DNA of 48,380 nt from Mesorhizobium amorphae (GTDB lineage: Bacteria; Pseudomonadota; Alphaproteobacteria; Rhizobiales; Rhizobiaceae), in the NCBI RefSeq assembly GCF_014843845.1, contig NZ_JHQS01000004.1:1-48380 (forward strand), written 5' to 3'. Position numbers and translations under genes: made by a program. Numbering within the stretch: the stretch's first letter is position 1; each line of letters starts with the position of its first letter. The notes beneath the pieces are model-generated. The model searched no databases. It was not told the DNA's origin and was given only the letters and a program-made list of their open reading frames with translations. Shown here in pieces: positions 26,482 through 34,395 of the stretch.

Positions 26482-27048
26482 TCACCCTCCGCTCCCGCAG
26501 CCATCCGACAGGTCCCAGACCTCTACGATCTGCTTGCCGGTGAAACCGTGCTCGCGGACCAGGAACTTCGCCAGTCCGCCATACACTTTCCAACGCCAGC
26601 ATTGGCAACAGCATGGTCCCTTCTCTTCGGAATTTGCCATGGCATAGTCGTAGGCCTGCTGTTCGGCGCTGGTGAGTTTCACATCGTAGTAAGGCATCAT
26701 CTTCTGCGCGGTCGCCGCCGGGATGTCGTAGGGGTCCTGTGGGATCATCGCGATGTCGCGGTATTTGGTCAGGCCGTTCACCTGCTCGACATAGCGCTTC
26801 AATTCCATCGGGCTGCAACACGAGCCCTTGATCCGCGAGATGCTCGGCATGGTCGCGATCGACTCCGTGAACTTGGCCGAGCAGGTGCTGTTTCCATTTT
26901 GGCTGAGATCCTGGAAACGGCTCGCCAGGCCGGGGTCGTCCGCGGCGAATGCCGAATTCGAACCTTTGAGGAAGCCGACAACCGTAGCGGCGCCAAAAAC
27001 GCCGCCCACAACAACCATTCGTCTGTTTGGGCACATTGTCCGTATCAT
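26482..27048 (-). CDS. Exported cysteine-cluster protein, last gene of the copper/thiol operon
   Basis: 188 residues. Signal-like N-terminus (RRMVVVGGVFGAATVVGFLK), then SRIKGSCCSPMELKRYVEQV, a helical middle and a C-terminal cluster EKGPCCCQCWRWKVYGG, ending LSDGCGSGG. The CCC-x-CW block resembles the PCYCGC-type motif proteins seen with metal and thiol-redox genes; I do not know a proven function. It starts 21 bp after the CcdA gene. Together with CcdA, DsbA and SCO it is a plausible copper- or thiol-relay partner. Confidence 0.7.
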   Translation of the reverse strand: MIRTMCPNRRMVVVGGVFGAATVVGFLKGSNSAFAADDPGLASRFQDLSQNGNSTCSAKFTESIATMPSISRIKGSCCSPMELKRYVEQVNGLTKYRDIAMIPQDPYDIPAATAQKMMPYYDVKLTSAEQQAYDYAMANSEEKGPCCCQCWRWKVYGGLAKFLVREHGFTGKQIVEVWDLSDGCGSGG

Positions 27049-27069
27049 GGCGAATTCCTTTTCCGGCCT

Positions 27070-27810
27070 TCAGCCGATGCGCGTGAAAATGGGAAACTGC
27101 TCGAGCAGCCAAAACGAGAATGTCGACATCTGTCCCGTGATCATGGCGAGCCCCATGACCACCATGATTGCGCCGGCCGCCGGTTGCAGCAGCCGGCCCG
27201 CCTGGCGCATCGCCTTCAGCCGCTGCGTCAGACTGTCGGTGAACAGCGCGGCAAGCAGGAAGGGAAGGCCGAGGCCGAGCGAATAGATGGCAAGCAGAGC
27301 CACGCCGTCGGCCACCGTGGCCGATACGGCGCCTACGGTCAGGATGGCGCCGAGGATCGGGCCTATGCACGGCGTCCAGCCGAAGGCGAAGGCAAGGCCG
27401 AGAACATAAGCCGATGCCGCCTTGCCGCCGGGGATGTCGGCATGAAACCTCGCTTCGCGCATCATCCAGGACGGGCGAACGAGACCAGTGAGGAACAGTC
27501 CGAACAGGATGACGATCGCACCGCCGACAAGATTGAGTTCGTAGCGGTAGCCGATCAGCATTCGGCCAACTGCCGAAGCGCTGGCGCCCAATACGATGAA
27601 CACTGTCGAGAAGCCGAGTACGAAACAGAGGCTGAGGCCAATCGCCGGCAGCCGGAGCGCCATACTGCCGTCGGCCGGCACCGCCATCGGCGTCCGCCCG
27701 GCGACATAGGAGACATAGCCCGGCACCAGCGGCAGCACGCAGGGCGATAGGAAGGACAGCACGCCCGCCGCGAAGACGCTCAGCACGCCGATGTTGGAGA
27801 TTTCGGGCAT
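27070..27810 (-). CDS. ccdA: CcdA/DsbD-type transmembrane electron carrier
   Basis: 246 residues, six or seven membrane helices, family length. The paired redox cysteines are visible in FLSPCVLPLVPGYVSYV and FGWTPCIGPILGAI. CcdA moves reducing equivalents from cytoplasmic thioredoxin across the inner membrane to periplasmic thiol proteins. Here the acceptors are probably the TlpA/DsbE-like, SCO and Cys-cluster products of the same operon. It lies 32 bp downstream of the DsbA gene. Confidence 0.9.
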   Translation of the reverse strand: MPEISNIGVLSVFAAGVLSFLSPCVLPLVPGYVSYVAGRTPMAVPADGSMALRLPAIGLSLCFVLGFSTVFIVLGASASAVGRMLIGYRYELNLVGGAIVILFGLFLTGLVRPSWMMREARFHADIPGGKAASAYVLGLAFAFGWTPCIGPILGAILTVGAVSATVADGVALLAIYSLGLGLPFLLAALFTDSLTQRLKAMRQAGRLLQPAAGAIMVVMGLAMITGQMSTFSFWLLEQFPIFTRIG

Positions 27811-27842
27811 CGATCAGCGGTTCCACATTGCTGTTGGAGTCC

Positions 27843-28625
27843 TCACTTCGGAACGGCTCGCGCCTGCTCAATCAATTTCTTCATCGTTGCAAGGTCGGTG
27901 GCGCCAGGAAAGATCTGGTCGCCGACGACGAAGCCCGGCGTTCCAGTGATTCCCAGTGCCTGGGCCAGTTGCGTATTCTTTTCTATCGCCGCCTGGATCT
28001 CCGGAAGCTGCATGTCGGTCTTCAGGCGGGGAATATCGAGGCCGACCTCTGTGGCGACTTTGAGCACCACAGCTTCGGTCACCCGGGTTCTGGCATCATA
28101 CAGGGCCTTGTGGAATTCCGCGTATTTGTCCTGGCGCTGAGCGGCGAGCGCCGCCTTGGCCGCGAACATGGAATCCGGGCCAAGGATGGGGAATTCCTTG
28201 TAGACGATCCTGAGCTGCGGGTCGTCGGCCACGGCTTGCGCCATGATCGGCACCACCTGGCGGCAATAGGGGCAATTGTAGTCGAAAAATTCGGCCATGG
28301 TGACATCGCCGCTGGCGTTGCCGCCGACCGGGCTGGCCGGGTCACGGAAAATCTCGTCGGCCTTGGCCGCCAAGGCGGCTTTCGCCTCTTTTGCCGCGGC
28401 CTCGCGCTGGCGGGCGTCGAGGCTCTGCAGCGCCTCCATGATGATCTCGGGATGCGCGAGGATATAGTCGTGGATGCGCTGGTCGAATTGGTCCTGAGAC
28501 ATCTCGCCCGCGGCGATTGCCTGACCGGGGGGACCGAGCGCGAGCCAGGCCGTTGCGCAGGCAAGCATGAGGACACGGGCCATTTTGCCGGTGGCTCTGC
28601 TCAATGACTTGGACTTGTGGATCAC
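27843..28625 (-). CDS. DsbA-family periplasmic thiol oxidoreductase
   Basis: 260 residues from GTG 28625, which has GAAGGAGAAC ahead of it (the ATG at 28583 is an alternative). Signal segment (ARVLMLACATAWLALG), an N-terminal helical arm (FDQRIHDYILAHPEIIMEAL) as in the DSBA-like com1/ScsC-type proteins, then EFFDYNCPYCRQVVP with the CPYC active site and the cis-Pro loop ITGTPGFVVGDQ. The arm suggests an ScsC/BdbD-like, possibly oligomeric isomerase; partners in copper-tolerance operons of enterobacteria fit. Confidence 0.9.
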   Translation of the reverse strand: MIHKSKSLSRATGKMARVLMLACATAWLALGPPGQAIAAGEMSQDQFDQRIHDYILAHPEIIMEALQSLDARQREAAAKEAKAALAAKADEIFRDPASPVGGNASGDVTMAEFFDYNCPYCRQVVPIMAQAVADDPQLRIVYKEFPILGPDSMFAAKAALAAQRQDKYAEFHKALYDARTRVTEAVVLKVATEVGLDIPRLKTDMQLPEIQAAIEKNTQLAQALGITGTPGFVVGDQIFPGATDLATMKKLIEQARAVPK

Positions 28626-28678
28626 AGCGTTCTCCTTCCCTCTGTTTCGCCGGACCGCCGGCACGTGCGAATGGTGTC

Positions 28679-29431
28679 TCAGAACATGCCCTTGATCGTC
28701 GCCCACCATCCCGTTCCCTGCTCGTGGTGCAGACGCTCGACATTGTTGGTGAGCGCATTGACGAAGGTGACCAGATTGACCGGCGCGAAATTCAGGCCAT
28801 GAAAATTCGCCTGCCAACGGCCCTCCTTGTCGATCACATGGGTGACGATGCCATGCGCCTGGATGCCATCTTCGGTCTTGGTGAATGTGTGCCCGAAGGC
28901 TTCCGCCAGCTTGCGGGTCGCATCCTCCGGCTGATCCGGATTCGTGGTCAGGAACAACCAGTTGACCGGATCGAGCCCGTGCGTCGGCCCGTAGCTGCGC
29001 AGCACGTCCGGCGTGTCTCTCGACGGGTCGGTAGTGACGGTCACAAAAGTGACCTGGCCCTTCATCGGTGTGCTGTTCACCATTGTCTGGATGTCGGCGA
29101 TCTTCTCGGCATGCAGGGGGCACACGTCCTGGCACGATATGTAGATGAAGTGGAGGACGACGACCTTGCCGCGTAAATCGGCCAGCCGCACGACGTGCCC
29201 GTCAGCGGTGCGCAACGTGAAATCGGGCGCCGGCTTGTCGATCGTCTGGAAATACTTCTCGCCGCTCTTCAGCATGGCGTCAATTTCGTCGAGCGAGTGG
29301 GCCTGCGCCGGATGCACAAGGCCCGCGATCAGCGCCGCGATAGCGACCAGGCTTCTCAGCAATCGTGACCATTCACCGAATGCCGACGAAACGCAGAAAG
29401 CCTCCGGCTTGTCTTGGACCCGGACGGGCAT
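28679..29431 (-). CDS. SCO1/SenC family copper protein
   Basis: 250 residues from ATG 29431, overlapping the gene upstream. Signal/membrane segment (LLRSLVAIAALIAGLVHPAQ), then a thioredoxin fold with the SCO copper motif ISCQDVCPLHAEKI (C-x3-C) and the distant histidine in GIVTHVIDKEG. SCO proteins bind Cu(I)/Cu(II) and load the CuA site of cytochrome oxidase or act as thiol reductases. In this operon a copper or redox transfer role is likely. Confidence 0.9.
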   Translation of the reverse strand: MPVRVQDKPEAFCVSSAFGEWSRLLRSLVAIAALIAGLVHPAQAHSLDEIDAMLKSGEKYFQTIDKPAPDFTLRTADGHVVRLADLRGKVVVLHFIYISCQDVCPLHAEKIADIQTMVNSTPMKGQVTFVTVTTDPSRDTPDVLRSYGPTHGLDPVNWLFLTTNPDQPEDATRKLAEAFGHTFTKTEDGIQAHGIVTHVIDKEGRWQANFHGLNFAPVNLVTFVNALTNNVERLHHEQGTGWWATIKGMF

Positions 29432-29767
29432 TAGTCCTTGCCTTTCAGATCGGCCGACAGCGTTTTCGGGCCGTCGGCGCCTTCGACTGCCTTGTCCGAA
29501 ACGTCCCCGGTCGAGCATGACCGGCTCGTCATCCGGTTCATGCACAGGCCCAGCGCGCACATTGCTACGCACGGCAAAACGCTGAGAAGGAGAGGAGCAA
29601 CCCCCGCCGCGACCAGCCAGCCCCAATTGAATGCCAGGCCTGCGACGATCACGACCGCGCCGGCAACGACAAGGCCACGGCGGCCGCCGAGATAATGGCG
29701 AACGGCGTGAAGAACGTCGCGGCCAAAGGGAAGCCTGCGAAGTTCGGGACGATGCTGTGTTGGGCAT
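29431..29767 (-). pseudogene. Small membrane protein with Cys-rich end, probable frameshift near its start
   Basis: The body is clear: a hydrophobic double helix (GLVVAGAVVIVAGLAFNWGW, then LVAAGVAPLLLSVLPC) and a cysteine-bearing segment (CVAMCALGLCMNRM), ending DLKGKD. Its stop overlaps the SCO start. Proteins of this type occur in rhizobial metal operons. The only sensible ATG (29767, 13 bp after the TlpA gene) is in a different frame. Either a base is gained or lost near 29715, or an unusual start is used. If repaired, it is about 110 residues. Confidence 0.55.
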
Positions 29768-29780
29768 ATCTGTTTCTTTC

Positions 29781-30308
29781 TCAGTTGGCAGCGACGTGGC
29801 TGCGGATGAACGTGATCATTTCGGGTGCATCCCATTCGGCCGGGCCAATCAGCCGGCCGATTTCCTCGCCCTCGCGGTCGATCAGCAACGTCATCGGAAG
29901 GCCGAGGGCACCGAGCGTGAACATCGCCTTGCCCGATGTGTCGATGTTGAGGGCAAGGTGCTCGATGCCGATCTCGGCAAAGAACGTTTTCACCTTGTCC
30001 GGACCAGCGCGATCCATCGACAGCGCGACGACTTCGAAATCCGGCCCACCGAGTTTGGCCTGCAGCCGGTCGAGCGTCGGCATCTCTTTCCGGCAGGGCG
30101 CGCACCATGTCGCCCAGATGTTGAGCAGCACGACCTTGCCGCGGAAATCAGCAAGCGTTTTGGGTTGCCCGTCCACGGCCTGGAATTGGATTTCCGGCAC
30201 CGGCACGGGGGTCTCGTGAACGGCAAAGTTCTGCGGCGGTTCGACGGCGGCTGCGGGCTGCGCCACCGCGAGCATCGCGCAGAGGAGGGCGTGAGCGAGC
30301 ATCTTCAT
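29781..30308 (-). CDS. TlpA-like periplasmic thioredoxin
   Basis: 175 residues. Signal peptide (HALLCAMLAVAQPAAAV), then a TlpA/ResA thioredoxin fold with the redox site NIWATWCAPCRKEMPTL (WCAPC) and cis-Pro loop ALGLPMTLLIDREG. TlpA reduces SCO-type and CuA proteins in rhizobia, which fits the SCO gene two positions downstream. Overlaps the preceding DsbE-like gene by 4 bp. Confidence 0.92.
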   Translation of the reverse strand: MKMLAHALLCAMLAVAQPAAAVEPPQNFAVHETPVPVPEIQFQAVDGQPKTLADFRGKVVLLNIWATWCAPCRKEMPTLDRLQAKLGGPDFEVVALSMDRAGPDKVKTFFAEIGIEHLALNIDTSGKAMFTLGALGLPMTLLIDREGEEIGRLIGPAEWDAPEMITFIRSHVAAN

Positions 30309-30913
30309 GGCTGCCGTTCCTTCGCTTCGGCCCTTAGGCGCTCGACCAGCGGCAGGATCGTCTTCTCAAGTGCCCCTTGTGTCACCGCGCCGATGTGCTT
30401 GTAGGCAATGCGACCGTCGGCGCTCACCACGAAGGTTTCCGGTATGCCGTAGACCCCCCAGTCGATGGCGACGCGACCGTTCAAGTCCGCGCCGGTGCGC
30501 ATGTAGGGATCGCCCATCGTATCGAGCCATCGCGCGGCGTCATCGGGCCGGTCCTTGTAGTTGAGCCCATGCAGCGGCACCGTCTTGCCTGCCGCCAGCT
30601 GCATGAACACGGGATGCTCCTCCCGGCAGGCCAGGCACCATGACGCAAAGACATTGACCAGCGAGACCTCGCCCCGGAGGTCGCCGCTCGACAAGCCAAG
30701 CGCGCGGCCCTGGACCGGCGGCAGGCTGAACTCGGGCACCGGCTTGTCGATCAGCGCCGAGGGAATATCGGACGCGTTACGCGTCAGCCCCCAGCCGAGC
30801 AGGACGGCCATCCCGGCGAAAATCAACGCCGGCAGGGAGACGGCAAGCCGTCGCCACGTGGCGCGCGGGACGGCGGCCACATCGGATTGAACGACGTTAC
30901 CGCTGGTCATCAT
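30305..30913 (-). CDS. DsbE/CcmG-like membrane-anchored thioredoxin
   Basis: 202 residues from ATG 30913. One N-terminal membrane anchor (PALIFAGMAVLLGWGL), then a CcmG-type domain with NVFASWCLACREEHPVFMQL (WCLAC) and VYGIPETFVVSADGRIAYKH. CcmG reduces apocytochrome c; inside a copper operon it may instead pair with CcdA to reduce copper-site cysteines. The 5' end overlaps the small membrane gene before it by 17 bp. Confidence 0.9.
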   Translation of the reverse strand: MMTSGNVVQSDVAAVPRATWRRLAVSLPALIFAGMAVLLGWGLTRNASDIPSALIDKPVPEFSLPPVQGRALGLSSGDLRGEVSLVNVFASWCLACREEHPVFMQLAAGKTVPLHGLNYKDRPDDAARWLDTMGDPYMRTGADLNGRVAIDWGVYGIPETFVVSADGRIAYKHIGAVTQGALEKTILPLVERLRAEAKERQP

Positions 30914-31085
30914 GCATCGGTCCGATTGTGATTCCACGGCCCGTCAGCACGTACCTTGCGAGTGCCGCGACGGTGAGCACCAGAAGCAGTAGGAGAAGGA
31001 TGCCGGCGACAGACAGGAACGTCATGGCAAGCCATGTCCTGGCCGGGCAATCGGACATGTTGGTCAACATCGTCGTGCCCTTCAC
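30897..31085 (-). CDS. Small single-helix membrane protein
   Basis: 62 residues from GTG 31085, overlapping the DUF411 stop (GTGA). One long hydrophobic helix (WLAMTFLSVAGILLLLLLVL), with a single Cys before it and a short charged tail. Its position inside the operon and two-way overlap support it as a real gene. Function unknown; perhaps a scaffold or oxidase-type accessory peptide. Confidence 0.6.
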   Translation of the reverse strand: MKGTTMLTNMSDCPARTWLAMTFLSVAGILLLLLLVLTVAALARYVLTGRGITIGPMHDDQR

Positions 31086-31522
31086 TCTGTCGCGTAGACG
31101 GTGGGCGCCTTGCCGTCCTTGGTGAAGGCGTAGATCGTCCAGGTGCCATCCTTTTCGCCACCCATGCCGGGCGCGCCCGTCGGCATGCCGGCCAGCGTGA
31201 TCCCCGTGATCGCGGGCCGTTCCGTCAGCAGCTTCTTGACGATTTCGACCGGCACCAGGCCGTCGATGACGTAGCCGTCAACCATCAGCGTGTGGCAGCC
31301 TTCAAGGTCGGCCGGCACGCCTGCATCGCTGCTGATCTGGGAAAGATTGTTGACGGGCTTGACCTCAACCTTGAAGCCGTTGTGTTCAAGGTAGCTCGCA
31401 TAGGATTCGCAGCAGCTGCATTGCGGGTTCTTGTACATCACCGCATTGATGGTTGCCGCGACCGCGGGCAGCGGCGTTGCGATCAGGGCGGCAAGGGGGG
31501 CGAGGCGGTAGGTAAGTTTCAT
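31082..31522 (-). CDS. DUF411 periplasmic metal-binding protein
   Basis: 146 residues with a signal peptide (APLAALIATPLPAVAA). Then MYKNPQCSCCESYASYLEHN, the C-x-C-C motif of DUF411, and the conserved SCHT-like GCHTLMVDGYVIDGLVP and GITLAGMPTGAPGM. The family occurs in copper- and silver-resistance operons and is thought to bind Cu(I); the exact reaction is not established. Starts 29 bp after the oxidase gene, with AAGGAGAAC before the ATG. Confidence 0.9.
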   Translation of the reverse strand: MKLTYRLAPLAALIATPLPAVAATINAVMYKNPQCSCCESYASYLEHNGFKVEVKPVNNLSQISSDAGVPADLEGCHTLMVDGYVIDGLVPVEIVKKLLTERPAITGITLAGMPTGAPGMGGEKDGTWTIYAFTKDGKAPTVYATE

Positions 31523-31550
31523 TGCAGTTCTCCTTGGTTGAATGGAAAGT

Positions 31551-32987
31551 TCAGGTTACTCGGAAGACGGTCATCAGGCCGGCCATCTGGTGGTCGGCGA
31601 CATGGCAGTGCAGCATCCAGTCGCCGGGATTGTCGGCGACGAAGGCGCATTCGATTACATCCTTGGGGGCCAGTAGCACCGTGTCCTGCCATTGCCGGTG
31701 TGACACCGGCGCGCCGTTGCGCGACAGTACCAGCATGCTGAAACCGTGGATGTGCATAGGGTGCCACCACGCGGTCTCGTTGCGCATGGTGAGATGGCAG
31801 CTTGCGCCGCGTTTCAACATGAACTGCGGCGCCATGCCGACGTGGCCGTCGCCGGTCATCGACATGCCGTTGATCGCCCAGGCGGCACCTCCGCTCATGC
31901 CGGGCATTCCCATACCCATCATGCCGCCGACGCCGGCAAGCTTTCCGCCGCCCATCATGCCGCCCTGCACCACGATCTCCTGGCGCATTGCGCTGGCAAG
32001 ATCGGGGGTGGGCAGCGGATTGCGCGGCAGGCCGACGGGCGCGTCGAGCGGATGCGCCCTGAGCGGCGGCGCCTTGTCATAGGCAAAGGTCGTCAGCGTA
32101 TAGGCAAGGCCGTCATAAAAATCGTCGATCACGGCGTGGCGGCTGCCCGGGTCGCCCTGCATGTCGAGCACGATGTCGATGCGCATGGCCGGCGCCAGCA
32201 CCAGACGGCCGTCCTCCGGCTCATGCGGCTCGCAGGGCTGGCCGTCGATCGCCACGACGACAGGGCGGTGGCCCTCGAAACGCAGCGCCATCATGCGGGC
32301 GAGCGAGGCGTTTGCGAGCCGCAGCCGAACGCGTTCTCCAGCGCTCACGTTCTGATCGCCTGGCGCCATGCCGTTGATGGTGACAAGATTGCCGACGCGG
32401 CCGGACATGGAGGCGTCCATTGCGCTGCCGAAGCCGCCTGCGATCTGGTCGTCACTGGAGAGGCGCCAATCCTGCAGAAGCCACAAGAGGTCGCGGTCCA
32501 AGGCGACGGGCTCGGCCTCCTCGATGATCAGCGCACCGGCGAGCCCCCTGCCGAGTTGAACCAGGCTGTTTGCATGCGGATGGAACCAGAAGGTGCCGGC
32601 ATCCGGCGGCGTGAATTCATATACGAAGCGTGCGCCCGGCTTGATCGGCTTCTGGGTCAGGCCGGGCACGCCATCCATGGCGTTCGGTAGGCGGATGCCA
32701 TGCCAGTGGACTGTTGTATCCTCGTCCAGCCCGTTCTCGACGGTGATGCGGACGGGCTGCCGCTGCCGCAGGCGCAGCGTTGGGCCGGGGACAGTGCCGT
32801 TGTAGGCCCAGACAGCGGTGGCCGGGCTGCTGGCGCTGGCGAGCCGCGCCTGGCCCGGCGCAACCTTGATCTGGCGTTCGTCTCCGGCGAAGGCGCGCGC
32901 GGGACCTAGCGAGGCGGACACGGCCGCGCCCGCTGCTGCGGCGAGAAATCCGCGGCGCGAAACAGCAAAACTGAAATCGGTATTCAC
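31551..32987 (-). CDS. Multicopper oxidase with Met-rich loop, Tat-exported
   Basis: 478 residues from GTG 32987. A twin-arginine signal (VSRRGFLAAAAGAAVSASLG) is followed by three cupredoxin domains carrying HWHGIRLPNAMDGVPG, FWFHPHANSLVQLGRG, HPMHIHGFSMLVL and MLHCHVADHQMAGL, so all type 1-3 copper ligands appear intact. A Met-rich insert (GMMGGGKLAGVGGMMGMGMP) near residue 365-385 resembles the CueO Cu(I)-delivery loop. Probable periplasmic cuprous oxidase. First enzyme of the 7-kb minus-strand operon. Confidence 0.92.
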   Translation of the reverse strand: MNTDFSFAVSRRGFLAAAAGAAVSASLGPARAFAGDERQIKVAPGQARLASASSPATAVWAYNGTVPGPTLRLRQRQPVRITVENGLDEDTTVHWHGIRLPNAMDGVPGLTQKPIKPGARFVYEFTPPDAGTFWFHPHANSLVQLGRGLAGALIIEEAEPVALDRDLLWLLQDWRLSSDDQIAGGFGSAMDASMSGRVGNLVTINGMAPGDQNVSAGERVRLRLANASLARMMALRFEGHRPVVVAIDGQPCEPHEPEDGRLVLAPAMRIDIVLDMQGDPGSRHAVIDDFYDGLAYTLTTFAYDKAPPLRAHPLDAPVGLPRNPLPTPDLASAMRQEIVVQGGMMGGGKLAGVGGMMGMGMPGMSGGAAWAINGMSMTGDGHVGMAPQFMLKRGASCHLTMRNETAWWHPMHIHGFSMLVLSRNGAPVSHRQWQDTVLLAPKDVIECAFVADNPGDWMLHCHVADHQMAGLMTVFRVT

Positions 32988-33133
32988 TCTTGAACCCTTT
33001 TGAACCCGCGAGACCGATGGCGCGAAGCGGCATCGGTTCTCGTCATTGCGATCTGCGATTGATCGTGGCAGGCAGAATGCGCGCAAGGACAATCAAACGC
33101 GGAAGCCGCCCGCTCAACGCAGGAGACGCGGCG

Positions 33134-33535
33134 TCAGATCAGATCGCTGGGTCTGGGAGGGTATGGGTCGGGCAGGGAACTTCGCCCGTGCAGTAACGGC
33201 GTGGGCAGCGCTGACGGCTGCCGCACGCGGGGAGCTGTCGTCATGGCAAGACCCTGCGGCAGCACCGCAAGCACGGGCGCGATGCAGGTCGGCGAACAGT
33301 GCATCGGATTGCCATTGTCACCGGTGTCCTTGAGGCAGGCTTTGCAGTCGCCCTTCATGCCGTCATCCGCCATCTTGGCCATGCCGGCATTGGCGGCCAT
33401 CGCCATCCCGTCGTCGGCTGTCATTGTCATCGCAGCAGACATGGTGCTGGCCTGAGCGGCGGACATACTAAACCCGGCAGTCAGCAAGACCGCGAGCAAC
33501 ATAACGAGGAGATGTTTTGGCGACAGCCGGGCCAT
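33134..33535 (-). CDS. Small exported Cys/Met-rich protein heading the copper/thiol operon
   Basis: 133 residues from ATG 33535 (a start at 33610 is possible). Signal peptide (HLLVMLLAVLLTAGFSMSAA), a Met-rich stretch (MSAAMTMTADDGMAMAANAG), then cysteines GDCKACLKD and MHCSPTCIAP. It ends LPDPYPPRPSDLI. It has the same build as the proteins at 12978 and 18447, and sits 146 bp upstream of the oxidase that opens the next copper operon. Copper binding is likely from composition. A leader-ORF role in controlling the downstream oxidase is possible. Confidence 0.65.
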   Translation of the reverse strand: MARLSPKHLLVMLLAVLLTAGFSMSAAQASTMSAAMTMTADDGMAMAANAGMAKMADDGMKGDCKACLKDTGDNGNPMHCSPTCIAPVLAVLPQGLAMTTAPRVRQPSALPTPLLHGRSSLPDPYPPRPSDLI

Positions 33536-33774
33536 TATGCGCTCAAGCTGACTGCAAAGGGCGGCTTTTGCAAGTCCCAACCCCGTGATCGCCCGATGCT
33601 GGGACATCAAGACCGCTCGGCATGGCTTGGCGCGATTTCGTCAACTCTGACAATCCCCGCTGCCGCAGGAGGCCGACCGGCCGCCCGCGCGCCTCCTGGA
33701 CCGGTGGACACGGCACGTCTGCATAGGAGCAGAAGACGCAACAGTCCCCTGCCTTCGGCCGGAGCAGTGACAGC

Positions 33775-34089
33775 CCGCTGTTTCGCGACCTGGTGATGAC
33801 CAGCCTGCCATTGTCGCTGCCAATGCTCGTGATGCTGCGCTATGCGGCTCCACTCCGGCCGACGGCGGTTATCTTGATGGGTAGCCTGGCCGTTGCCGCG
33901 ATCACGGCGACGGCGCTGTCGCTGTTTCACGTCATTGACGCCACCGCAATGATCCTTATGTGGAATGTCGGTACGGCTGCGCTGTTCATGGAGTATATTC
34001 GGACGGAGAATGTTCCGGTGGGTCGCGCCCCGGACGCTTTCTACCCGAGATTGAGGCCCATGGATCGTCAGAGGAGGCGGCCCCACTAG
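33775..34089 (+). pseudogene. Possible C-terminal relic of a DUF1109/NrsF-type anti-sigma membrane protein
   Basis: The frame from about 33775 reads LFRDLVMTSLPLSLPMLVML, two further hydrophobic helices (AVILMGSLAVAAITATAL, then MILMWNVGTAALFM) and a basic tail. This resembles the last three helices of DUF1109 (NrsF) proteins, which hold ECF sigma factors at the membrane. The first three helices are absent. No sigma gene is adjacent. The family call is weak; a small independent membrane protein is the alternative. Confidence 0.35.
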
Positions 34090-34104
34090 CCGCGACTTGG
34101 ATCC

Positions 34105-34395
34105 CTATTCGTCGCTATCCTCGTCGTTGGTTTCATCGTCGGATTGGCTGTTCCGAGTCGCATCGTCCGTTTGCTCTTCAACGTACGCTTGGCAGCCTTC
34201 GTTGAAGGATTGGCTATCTCCATCGCAATCCCGCTCGTCGGTGATGTCGTTCCTTGCCGCCCAATCGTAGCCGGCCTCGTGGCCCGAGCAGTCATCCGTG
34301 CAATCGTAACCGTGGAACGTCTCTTGTGCGTTTGCCGTGGCGCCGAAGGAACCGACTAACGCAAGGGCGCCGGCTGCGACAAAAATTCTGATCAT
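34105..34395 (-). CDS. Small secreted acidic Cys protein, unknown
   Basis: 96 residues from ATG 34395, with GATAGGAGTG just upstream. Signal peptide (RIFVAAGALALVGSFGATAN), then FHGYDCTDDCSGHEAGYDWA, DERDCDGDSQSFNEGCQAYV and an acidic tail rich in Asp/Glu/Ser. The four cysteines with Y/W spacing recur in small rhizobial proteins annotated as hypothetical. Predicted periplasmic or secreted. Function unknown. Confidence 0.7.
   Translation of the reverse strand: MIRIFVAAGALALVGSFGATANAQETFHGYDCTDDCSGHEAGYDWAARNDITDERDCDGDSQSFNEGCQAYVEEQTDDATRNSQSDDETNDEDSDE

Noticed and set aside
26548..27750. 400-codon plus-strand frame opposite the CCC protein and CcdA
   Set aside because: Antisense of two genes with clear family motifs.
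33607..34086. Minus-strand 159-codon frame over the DUF1109-like relic
   Set aside because: Composition rich in Arg/His/Gln without motif; the plus strand shows hydrophobic helices instead.
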